Assembly: GCA_945890745.1 (NCBI GenBank)
Contig: CAMDCW010000002.1
Span: forward strand, 1 to 49,201
Direction of reading: 5' to 3'
DNA length: 49,201 nt
DNA from: Phycisphaera mikurensis NBRC 102666
Lineage (GTDB): Bacteria > Planctomycetota > Phycisphaerae > Phycisphaerales > SM1A02
The position numbers and the translations under genes were made by a program. The notes beneath the pieces were generated by a model that saw only the letters and a list, made by a program, of their open reading frames with translations, searched no databases and was not told the DNA's origin. Shown one piece after another: positions 7,998-15,247 of this stretch. Within the stretch, counting starts at the first letter, position 1, and the number at the start of each line of letters is the position of its first letter.

Positions 7998-9022
7998 GAG
8001 CGGATCTCCGGCGGGGTGCGCGATGCGGGAGGCGCGGTGGAAGGCGTCGTAGCGGGCGCTATCGGCGGCGCAGCGGACGCTCGTTGCGCACCGGGCATGG
8101 CGCGGCCGCGTTCGTCAATCACGCTGCGGACAAAGAGATCTTCCAGTGTTTCGCGGGCGCGCTCGACGCGCGTGACGGTGGCGCCGGCGGCGCGAAGTGC
8201 ATCAATTGCAGGCTGAATAATGGCAGCATCACGCGTCGGGATCACGAACGTGCGCAGCGCCGGGTCAGCGACGGAGACAACGCCGGCAACGGGACCAACG
8301 GCGGTCACCACCACGTCGGGCGCATGCATCGCTTCGATCTCATACCGGTGGCTTTCGTGCGTGAGTTCCTCAATGGTGCCTTGCGCAAGCGTGGTTCCTT
8401 GGTTGATGATGGCGACGCGGTCGGCCAACATTTCCACTTCGCTGAGAAGGTGGCTGTTCACCAATACGGTGCGACCTTCGCCGCGCAGACGCAAGAGCAT
8501 GTCGCGAATCTCGCGGCGGCCCACGGGGTCAACACCGTCGGTTGGTTCGTCAAGGACCACCAGCTCCGGGTCATTGATGAGCGCCGCAGCGATACCGATC
8601 CGTTGCTGCATGCCCTTTGAGTACATCGTGACGCGGCGGTTACCCCATTCGCGCATACCGACCAGCTCAAGCAGTTCCTCGGTACGCGGACGGCGAACCG
8701 CACGGGGAACCTTGCCGAGTGCGCCAAAGAAATCGATCACTTGCCGGCCAGTGAGGTACTGGGGGAATCGATGATGCTCTGGCAAGTAGCCGATGCGTGC
8801 AAGCACGGCCTGTGTGCCAGCGGGCTGACCCAGCACGGTGCCGCGCAGGGATGTGGGCCGCACCACGGTCATGATGATCTTGACAAGGGTGCTCTTTCCG
8901 GCGCCATTTGGCCCAAGCAGCCCAAAGATCTCGCCCGCCTGCACGGCCAGCGAAACCCCGCGCAGCGCTTGCACGCCGCCGCGGTAGGTCTTGGTGACAT
9001 CATGAAGATCGATCGCAAGCAT
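7994..9022 (-). CDS. ABC transporter ATP-binding protein
   Basis: This is the nucleotide-binding subunit of the exporter whose permease follows. Walker A is GPNGAGKST (about 37-45), the Q-loop region is RIGYLPEHHRFP, the signature is YSKGMQQRIGIA, Walker B is LVVLDEPTDGVDP, and the switch is SHLLSEVEMLADR. The C-terminal 100 residues form the accessory domain usual in the CcmA/DrrA type, then an Ala/Pro-rich tail. The reading frame extends upstream to 9295, but the family N-terminus is MLAIDLHDVTKTY, so I place the start at ATG 9022. The divergent UbiD gene begins 37 bp away at 9060. Confidence 0.93.
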   Translation of the reverse strand: MLAIDLHDVTKTYRGGVQALRGVSLAVQAGEIFGLLGPNGAGKSTLVKIIMTVVRPTSLRGTVLGQPAGTQAVLARIGYLPEHHRFPQYLTGRQVIDFFGALGKVPRAVRRPRTEELLELVGMREWGNRRVTMYSKGMQQRIGIAAALINDPELVVLDEPTDGVDPVGRREIRDMLLRLRGEGRTVLVNSHLLSEVEMLADRVAIINQGTTLAQGTIEELTHESHRYEIEAMHAPDVVVTAVGPVAGVVSVADPALRTFVIPTRDAAIIQPAIDALRAAGATVTRVERARETLEDLFVRSVIDERGRAMPGAQRASAAPPIAPATTPSTAPPASRTPPEIRS

Positions 9023-9059
9023 CAGGACGACAATCGTAGACAGACCTACCATCCTGCGC

Positions 9060-11261
9060 ATGCACGCTGGACTTCGCGATTTCATTTCTGCACTTGAACA
9101 GGCCGGTGAACTCCACCGCGTGACCGCGGAGGTGAACCCACAACTTGAAATCACCGAGATCGCCGACCGGGTCAGTCGTATGCCTGCCCGTGAAAGTAGC
9201 GGCGCCCGCGAATTTGATCCCGCTATGGCCGCCATGGGCGGACGTGCCCTGCTCTTTGAACGCGTGACTGGGAGCGACTTCCCGCTTGCCATCAATCTCT
9301 GGGGTAGCTATCGCCGCATGGAACACGCGCTTGGCTGCGCCGCCGATCCGCGCGGAATTTCATCGATCGGTGCGCGTATTGCAAGCCTCACTAAGCCCGT
9401 GCCGCCACGCACCGCGCGCGAATTTCTTGCCAAGGCACGCGAGTTTGCTCCACTTCTAAAGATCGGCCCCAAGCGCGTTCGCCGCGGACCGTGCCAAGAA
9501 GTAGTGAAACTCACCGAGCGCAATGAAGTAGATCTCACGCGCCTTCCCATCATCAAGTGCTGGCCACTTGATGGCAACCCCACTGCGGTTGGATTTCCAA
9601 TCGACGCGCGCGCCGCTGGCACTGCCGCCGGCTCCGGCCGCTACATCACGCTTGCTGGCATGCACACCGTCCATGCTGATGACCGTGACGCTACGCGCCC
9701 CGCCAGTCACAACATCGGCATGTACCGCAGCCAGTTGCTCGGGCCAACATCGCTTGCCATGCATTGGCACATGCACCACGACGGCGCCTCGCACTGGCGC
9801 AGTTGGAAGAAACTGGGGCAGCGCATGCCGATCGCTATCTGCCTTGGCGGCGAAAGCGTCATGCCGTACGGCGCCACCGCACCACTGCCGCCGGGAATCA
9901 GCGAACTGCTTATGTGCGGCTTCTTGCATGGGCGCGGCATTCCGCTGGTGCGCGCCAAGACCGTGCCGCTGTGGGTGCCCGCGAATTCGGAAATCGTGAT
10001 CGAAGGTTGGGTGAGCACTGAATGCGGCAGCATCGGTTGGCATCCGGACAGCGGCGAACCACTTGGCCCCGGCGCTGTATTTGAAGGCCCGTTTGGTGAT
10101 CACACTGGTTTCTACAGCCTGCCGGACCGCTACCCGCGCGTGGAAGTTTCCGCCATCACGCATCGCCGCGATGCCATCTACCCGACCACCGTGGTGGGAC
10201 TTCCGCCGCAAGAGGATTACTACTTAGGCAAGACCACCGAACGCGTCTTCCTGCCGCTCCTCAAGACCATCGTTCACGATATTGATGACTACCACCTGCC
10301 GATGTTCGGCTGCTTCCACAACGCGGCGTTCGTGCGCATTCACAAGGCGTACCCGCTGCAAGGTCGGCGCGTCATGTCAAGCGTGTGGGGCGCTGGGCAA
10401 ATGGCGTGGACCAAGATGGTGTTTGTGTTTGATGCCAACGCACCGATCCATGATGAAGATGCGGCGATGCGTCACTTCTTTACGCACTGCGATTTCCTGC
10501 GCGACGTAGTGAGTGTGCAAGGACCGCTCGACATTCTGGATCACAGTGCACCGTGGATCGGCGCTGGTACCAAGCTCGGTTTCGACTGCACCACCAAGAT
10601 CACCGGCGAAGCATGGAACGGCGTGCCGCTAGGCGATCCTGCGCAACCGACAGCGAGCGGCATTGCCAGTGCACGCGCGCGGATTGAAGCCGCGGTGCAT
10701 GTCATGGCGCCTGGCGCACACATTGAATTCCCCGCCGTTGCTTCTGGTCGACTGTGCACGATCACGCTCCCTGCGCGTACCAGCGCTACTTCAGAGCAGC
10801 GATCTGCAACGAGAAATCAAGGCGAAACGATCGCCGCCGCTATCGCACGCGCTGCTGTTGATGCCGCTGGTCCAGCCGATGTTCACGCGCCGCATGACGG
10901 TGCAGCAGACTTCATCATTGTACTTGACGAGCACGCGGATGCGAAGACTTCTGACAGCGCGCACGCGCACGACAACGCGCACAACAACGCGCTCGCGTCT
11001 ACGCACACCGCTGGTTGGCGCGCGCCATTCTTCTTCCTGGCATCAAACGCTGATCCAACGCGCGATACTTTCCGCGCCGCGCGTCGCATCGCCTTTGATG
11101 CAACACGCAAGGAACCGGGCATCGGGCGCGTAGATCTACCGGTCCGCGAATATCCGCCGCTGGTTTCCATGGACGCAGCCACCGCGGCACTGGTCGACCG
11201 CCGCTGGCGCGAGTATGGATTTGAGGGAACTCCCGTGCCAACGCGCGGAGCGCACCCGTGA
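9060..11261 (+). CDS. UbiD-family decarboxylase (menaquinone/ubiquinone type), enlarged
   Basis: UbiD-family enzymes are prenylated-FMN-dependent decarboxylases of aromatic and unsaturated acids. The first 550 residues match: LRDFISALEQAGELHRV at the start, ALLFERVTGSDFPLAINLWGS, LPIIKCWPLDGNP, AICLGGE, then ANSEIVIEGWV, EGPFGDHTGFYS and the HNAAFVRIHKAYPLQGRRVMSSVWG segment. The protein is 733 residues; I would expect about 490-620. The extra length is near the C-terminus, where a Ser/Ala/His/Asp-rich segment (around 580-670, including HADAKTSDSAHAHDNAHNNA) interrupts the last domain before the conserved ending REYPPLVSMDAATAALVDRRW. A role in menaquinone synthesis is plausible but not shown. 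It overlaps the next gene by 4 bp. Confidence 0.88.
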   Translation: MHAGLRDFISALEQAGELHRVTAEVNPQLEITEIADRVSRMPARESSGAREFDPAMAAMGGRALLFERVTGSDFPLAINLWGSYRRMEHALGCAADPRGISSIGARIASLTKPVPPRTAREFLAKAREFAPLLKIGPKRVRRGPCQEVVKLTERNEVDLTRLPIIKCWPLDGNPTAVGFPIDARAAGTAAGSGRYITLAGMHTVHADDRDATRPASHNIGMYRSQLLGPTSLAMHWHMHHDGASHWRSWKKLGQRMPIAICLGGESVMPYGATAPLPPGISELLMCGFLHGRGIPLVRAKTVPLWVPANSEIVIEGWVSTECGSIGWHPDSGEPLGPGAVFEGPFGDHTGFYSLPDRYPRVEVSAITHRRDAIYPTTVVGLPPQEDYYLGKTTERVFLPLLKTIVHDIDDYHLPMFGCFHNAAFVRIHKAYPLQGRRVMSSVWGAGQMAWTKMVFVFDANAPIHDEDAAMRHFFTHCDFLRDVVSVQGPLDILDHSAPWIGAGTKLGFDCTTKITGEAWNGVPLGDPAQPTASGIASARARIEAAVHVMAPGAHIEFPAVASGRLCTITLPARTSATSEQRSATRNQGETIAAAIARAAVDAAGPADVHAPHDGAADFIIVLDEHADAKTSDSAHAHDNAHNNALASTHTAGWRAPFFFLASNADPTRDTFRAARRIAFDATRKEPGIGRVDLPVREYPPLVSMDAATAALVDRRWREYGFEGTPVPTRGAHP

Positions 11262-11938
11262 CCACGCCGGCCGTTCCGGTGAATACGCCCGCCGTTTCCG
11301 CGACTATCCCGGTCGATCCGGTCAACATGCCCGCTGTTCCTGGCCGCGTCGTTGCTACGTGGCGCATGCTGCTGGTTGCGCTCGTCACCATCTATTGCAC
11401 GCTGGCGACACTTGTGGTGCGTGGGTTGATCGGCGGCTTCGGACTCGGACCCGTCGATTGCTTTGTGATCGCTATCTCAACGCTGATTGCAACGCTTGCA
11501 GTGCTACCAATGGGCGCGGTGATTGATCTACCGGAAGCACTCTGGCAACACTGGATTCCGGAACGCCGATGGCGCGCGGGTCGATGCCCAACGTGTGGAT
11601 ACGACGCACATCGCACGCTTTGCCCCGAGTGTGGCACACCGTTTGCGCCGCCGGTTGCTTATGCATCCGACTGGCACACGCTGCGGCGCACGTTATGGAT
11701 TGTGTTCCCATCGTGGGCGATGGGCGTCGCCGCCGGCCTGGTGCTGATGCACTTCGACGAGCGCTCGTTTGTCAGCAAAGTTGACAGCATGCGGCGCAGC
11801 GAACCGGAGCTACGCGAACATTCGCTCACGCGCGCGTGGCCTGCAGAATTTGCGACGATGACGTGGACCGCCGGTCGCGGCTTCGCTGGCCTGCCACCCT
11901 TTGAGTCACCAAAGACTGATCGAACAATCGACAAGTAA
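11258..11938 (+). CDS. membrane protein with CPxCG zinc ribbon
   Basis: This 226-residue protein starts at a GTG that overlaps the UbiD stop (GTGA at 11258-11261), so it is translationally coupled. After a Pro/Val/Thr-rich leader there are two membrane helices (MLLVALVTIYCTLATLVVRG and FVIAISTLIATLAVLPMGAVI). A zinc ribbon follows, CPTCGYDAHRTLCPECGTPF (about 108-127), then a third helix (TLWIVFPSWAMGVAAGLVLM) and a soluble tail. The 'CPxCGYD...CPECG' ribbon beside membrane helices is very common in planctomycete proteins of unknown role. I cannot assign a function. Confidence 0.78.
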   Translation: MTTPAVPVNTPAVSATIPVDPVNMPAVPGRVVATWRMLLVALVTIYCTLATLVVRGLIGGFGLGPVDCFVIAISTLIATLAVLPMGAVIDLPEALWQHWIPERRWRAGRCPTCGYDAHRTLCPECGTPFAPPVAYASDWHTLRRTLWIVFPSWAMGVAAGLVLMHFDERSFVSKVDSMRRSEPELREHSLTRAWPAEFATMTWTAGRGFAGLPPFESPKTDRTIDK

Positions 11939-11958
11939 ATCGCTACCGTCGCGTGCAA

Positions 11959-13425
11959 TCACTTTGGCGCTGGAGCCGGCGCAGGCGTGGATGCTGGTGG
12001 CTGCGCTAACGGCGGCGCCGGAACCTGCGTCAAATTTGCCGCCGCTGGTGCGGATGCACCCTTTGCGTTCGGTGCTGCAGCTGGTGTCCCGCGCACAATG
12101 TTTGCGGGCGTGGTCTTTGTTGAAGTTGGCAGCGGATACTTCGCCATGAACTCTGGCTTCAATACGAAGTAATAGAACGTGCCGTCAGCGTATTGGTTGC
12201 CTGCCAGAATCTCTGCGGCAGCACCGACACCCATATAGATGTCCGCTCGACCAGCGGCGCGAATGGCGCCACCGGTGTCTTGGTCCATCATGAATTGATC
12301 GAATTCGTTCTGGCGACCGGCATAATCAGCAACCTTCGTGTCAAACAACATCACGAGGCCGCGCGGGAAGATCTTCTTGTCCGTGGCAACACTGGCATGG
12401 TCGGTCACTGGCACGCCAAGCGAACCCGCGGGCCAACTCTTGCCGTCATACATGCCAAAGAACACCATGTTCTCATTCTTATCGATGTACTGCTGCACCA
12501 ACGCACTGTCTCGCTCATAGAGCCGACGAATGGTTGGCAGATTGCGCTCGCGCTTGGTGATCACGCCGCCATCAACCAGGCTGGTTCCAAGTCCGATGTA
12601 CGGACGACCAGTCTTACCTGCATAGCCCACGTACTTCACCGTGTTGTCCGGCATGATCAACTTGGCGCTGCCGTTGACTTCGCAAACATACACCTCAAAT
12701 GCACTGGAAAGCCAGATAAGTTCCGAGCCAGCAAGTTGGTTGGACGCCAGCAATTCCTTACGCGAAGGCCACGGCACAATGCTGCCATCCGCAGCGCGAC
12801 GGCCAAGCGGCTCGCCGGTGACTGAGTCAGTCACCAGATCTGCGGGACGACGATAAAGCGGATACTTGAAGGTCTCCGTGGCAATCATGCTGGCCTTGAG
12901 CTCAGGGGAGCAATAGCCAGTGATCAGCGACTTACCCTTGCCGTCGTATCCACGAGTCTGCCAGATATCAAACTGTTCGTACACCGCATCTTGGAACGCC
13001 TTGGCATCGCTGCTCTTGGCGGCGACTTCGCGGAAGGCGTAGACGCTGGCGGCGGCTTGGTCATGACCAGCAACCACCTGTGAGATGGGACCCATCTGCT
13101 CGGAACTGTAATTCTGCCGGCTAGTACCGGTCATGAACCACTGCGCGCTGTAATCGATCGCCTTGGCAAACTTGTCGTCGCGCGCCTTGTACGCAGCGCC
13201 GAGGTCCGGGTATTCCTCCCGCGAAAGTTTGCGCAGGCCGTGCTCACCGGGCGGTAACTGGAAGTCAGGGTCGAGCGGGGGCGTTGGCTTCTCGGGCGTT
13301 TCGCAACCCCCCAGGAAGATGGTGGAGGCTGCCGCAAGGGCGCCAACGGCTACCAGCATGGCGCCGGTATGGGCGCGGCGAAGGCGGCGAGCGGAAAGAG
13401 CGTGGGTCGGGATGCGTCCGTGCAT
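11959..13425 (-). CDS. mltA: MltA-type lytic murein transglycosylase, lipoprotein
   Basis: MltA cleaves the MurNAc-GlcNAc bond of peptidoglycan with formation of anhydro-muramic acid. A lipoprotein signal ends at FLGGC (C41), so the enzyme should be membrane-anchored. The MltA domain runs from SLITGYCSPELKASM through KYPLYRRP and ELIWLSSAFEVYVCEVNGSAKL. It is followed by the 3D domain DQDTGGAIRAAGRADIYMG near residue 400, which holds the expected catalytic aspartate. The C-terminus is an Ala/Pro-rich low-complexity tail of about 60 residues. The start could also be M23 (13359), which leaves a shorter signal peptide. Neighbours: it is divergent from tatA and convergent with the zinc-ribbon gene. 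Confidence 0.92.
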   Translation of the reverse strand: MHGRIPTHALSARRLRRAHTGAMLVAVGALAAASTIFLGGCETPEKPTPPLDPDFQLPPGEHGLRKLSREEYPDLGAAYKARDDKFAKAIDYSAQWFMTGTSRQNYSSEQMGPISQVVAGHDQAAASVYAFREVAAKSSDAKAFQDAVYEQFDIWQTRGYDGKGKSLITGYCSPELKASMIATETFKYPLYRRPADLVTDSVTGEPLGRRAADGSIVPWPSRKELLASNQLAGSELIWLSSAFEVYVCEVNGSAKLIMPDNTVKYVGYAGKTGRPYIGLGTSLVDGGVITKRERNLPTIRRLYERDSALVQQYIDKNENMVFFGMYDGKSWPAGSLGVPVTDHASVATDKKIFPRGLVMLFDTKVADYAGRQNEFDQFMMDQDTGGAIRAAGRADIYMGVGAAAEILAGNQYADGTFYYFVLKPEFMAKYPLPTSTKTTPANIVRGTPAAAPNAKGASAPAAANLTQVPAPPLAQPPASTPAPAPAPK

Positions 13426-13483
13426 CCGGTGGGTATCGGCATAGGGGCTGCGAAAAGTGCAGAACTGTGGCTACACTTCTGAG

Positions 13484-13783
13484 ATGACTATTGCTACTTC
13501 CCCGGTCCTTGCGGCGTTCGGGCTCCCTGGCGGAGCGGAGATGATCATCATCCTGGTGATCGGCCTCCTGCTCTTTGGCAGCCGCCTGCCGTCCGTGGGT
13601 CGAAACATCGGTAAATCCATCACCGAGTTCAAGAAGGGCATGAAGGAAGCCGGAGAAGAGTTGTCCAAGGACGATTCCCAGCCCGTCACCACGCCGCGCC
13701 AGCTGACCGAAGACCAAATGGAACGCGCCACGCAAGAAGCTGTGCGCCGCGTCAAGGCTGAGCAGGCCGCGCAGACGAAGTAA
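13484..13783 (+). CDS. tatA: Sec-independent translocase subunit TatA/TatE
   Basis: TatA forms the pore of the twin-arginine pathway. The protein has a single N-terminal helix (MIIILVIGLLLFG), the hinge FGSRLPSVGRNIG, and an amphipathic helix (KSITEFKKGMKEAGEELSKD), the complete TatA architecture in 99 residues. An upstream in-frame ATG at 13457 would add nine residues ahead of the helix. The ATG at 13484 gives the usual short N-terminus. A Tat substrate is present in this window (the multicopper oxidase, with SRRRFLGG). The gene's 3' end overlaps the convergent esterase gene by 32 bp. Confidence 0.94.
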   Translation: MTIATSPVLAAFGLPGGAEMIIILVIGLLLFGSRLPSVGRNIGKSITEFKKGMKEAGEELSKDDSQPVTTPRQLTEDQMERATQEAVRRVKAEQAAQTK

Positions 13784-14831
13784 CTGGTGCTGGAGCAGGA
13801 GCGAGGGCTGGCGCTGGGCGCGGGTCCGGCGCAAGTTGCACCGCCGCCTTGCCGAGCGCGTCACCAATCAACAAGTAACTTTCCCCGCTCCCGAACCAGT
13901 GATGGCCGTGGCCGGGGTTTGGGCATTCCTTTGCGTCGCGGAGGAATTGTCGCGTGGGCACGAAGCCGGTTCCGGTTGCCACTTTCTTATGCAGGCAGCC
14001 GTCGCGCTGCGCGTGGCGGAGGACCGCGTTGTCCATGTTGCCGGTCTCGCCGACGACAAACGAAAGTTTCGGGTTTCCAAACTCCGCACGCATATCGGTG
14101 ATGAGGTGCACCAGATTGCCTTCGTACTCGGCGGCAGCCTTTTCATCGCATCCATCGTTCCAGCCTTGGAACCAAATGACACCATCGAGGCGCGGCGTGT
14201 AGCCAGCAAGTGCGGGGAACTGCGTGGGAATGGCCGCCACCGCGGCGCGGTACTCGGCGATCATCTGCTTGTAATACGGTCCGACCTCGCCGCCTGAACT
14301 TGGCGGACGAAAGTCCTTCGCCAAACTCTTGCCGCCCCACGCTGTCTTGATGAGAAGCACTGGCTCGGCGAATGCATTGCCGAGCGCGCGACCAATGCCA
14401 AGCTCTGGCCCAATGTGATGTTTGTCGTCGTAGACCGCAAAGCCCACCGAAAGCGGACCGGCTTTCTGCGAGCCCTGTTCCGTGAGATACGAAACGAACA
14501 CATCATCGCGCACGAACCACGAGCCGTCCGCCGCGCGGAGATCGCCCCATGCTGCCTTGTTGGCGGGGTTGTCCACGAATTGAGCAAGCGTGCCGCGACC
14601 GCCGTTGTAATCACGCGCATCGTTCAGATCAACAACGCCGTGGCCTTCCATGTTGGACTGACCAGCCAAGAGATAGACGCGGAGGAGTTTGGCGGAAGGC
14701 GATGAAGCAGGTGCGGGCGATGCGGGCGGCGCCACGCCAGCAGCGAGGGCGGCGCAGAGCATGGTGGCTGCGGCAAGAGTCGCTAGCGCAGCGCGGGCAT
14801 GACTACGAACGACACGAAATGGAAGCGGCAT
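13752..14831 (-). CDS. secreted SASA-family (sialate O-acetylesterase-like) carbohydrate esterase
   Basis: This is a predicted exported SGNH-type esterase removing acetyl groups from sugars. A signal peptide (ATLAAATMLCAALAAGVAPP) is followed by LLRVYLLAGQSNMEGHG, the SASA motif with the nucleophile serine in GQSN. The oxyanion and block III residues are in WGGKSLAKDF and VIWFQGWNDG. A plausible Asp/His block is near the end (HGHHWFGSGESYLLIGDALGKA). M15 (14831) is chosen because the signal peptide then begins directly; the frame is open to 14873. Length is about 359 residues. With the sulfatase at 46.2 kb it fits a planctomycete that degrades modified polysaccharides. Confidence 0.87.
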   Translation of the reverse strand: MPLPFRVVRSHARAALATLAAATMLCAALAAGVAPPASPAPASSPSAKLLRVYLLAGQSNMEGHGVVDLNDARDYNGGRGTLAQFVDNPANKAAWGDLRAADGSWFVRDDVFVSYLTEQGSQKAGPLSVGFAVYDDKHHIGPELGIGRALGNAFAEPVLLIKTAWGGKSLAKDFRPPSSGGEVGPYYKQMIAEYRAAVAAIPTQFPALAGYTPRLDGVIWFQGWNDGCDEKAAAEYEGNLVHLITDMRAEFGNPKLSFVVGETGNMDNAVLRHAQRDGCLHKKVATGTGFVPTRQFLRDAKECPNPGHGHHWFGSGESYLLIGDALGKAAVQLAPDPRPAPALAPAPAPVTSSARPAQP

Positions 14832-14945
14832 CATGACGGCAGGGTATGCGGCGAGCATCAAGCGCCGACCCACGAGCGCGCAATGTCCCCATGGGTTATT
14901 GCGTTGCGAATCACTCTTTGCAATGCTGCTACAATCCCTTCCCTT

Positions 14946-15019
14946 GGGCGCTTAGCTCAGCTGGCTAGAGCGCACGGATCACACCCGTGAGGTCACTGGT
15001 TCGAGTCCAGTATCGCCCA
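14946..15019 (+). tRNA. tRNA-Val(CAC)
   Basis: A complete 74-nt cloverleaf can be drawn. The acceptor is GGGCGCT pairing with ATCGCCC (one C-T mismatch). The D-arm stem is GCTC/GAGC, the anticodon stem CACGG/CCGTG with loop ATCACAC, and the T-arm is ACTGG-TTCGAGT-CCAGT. The anticodon is CAC, reading the valine codon GUG. The discriminator is A at 15019 and CCA is not encoded. A hairpin with a T-run follows. The compositional shift into the two GC-rich dockerin genes begins just behind it. Confidence 0.95.
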
Positions 15020-15033
15020 TTGAGATGAACGCA

Positions 15034-15081
15034 CGTGGTTGCGCCGGTTCGCAAGAACTCGCGCGACCACGCTGCGTTTTT
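15034..15081 (+). terminator. probable terminator hairpin behind tRNA-Val
   Basis: The arms CGTGGTTGCGC (15034-15044) and GCGCGACCACG (15061-15071) pair with one mismatch around a 16-nt loop. A run of five T follows at 15077-15081. Its position 15 nt behind the tRNA and its orientation fit termination of the tRNA transcript. The large loop keeps confidence moderate. The rest of 15082-15247 shows nothing I can name. Confidence 0.5.
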
Positions 15082-15247
15082 AGGGTTGCGTGTTCGTACG
15101 CCGAACGGGTTCCGTCGACAGCGGACGCCAGCTGCAACCGACTTTGCATCTTCCTGCGCACGGCCCGTCGCCATGTGGCTGGAAATCGACTCATCGTCGA
15201 CGGGTCATCTGGCAGGAATCCGCTTCAGGTCGAGGACATCCCCGCGA

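Noticed and set aside
14979-15194. A minus-strand frame ending in GDTGLEPVTSRV
   Set aside because: It is the familiar false protein made by reading the opposite strand of a tRNA. The tRNA-Val accounts for it.
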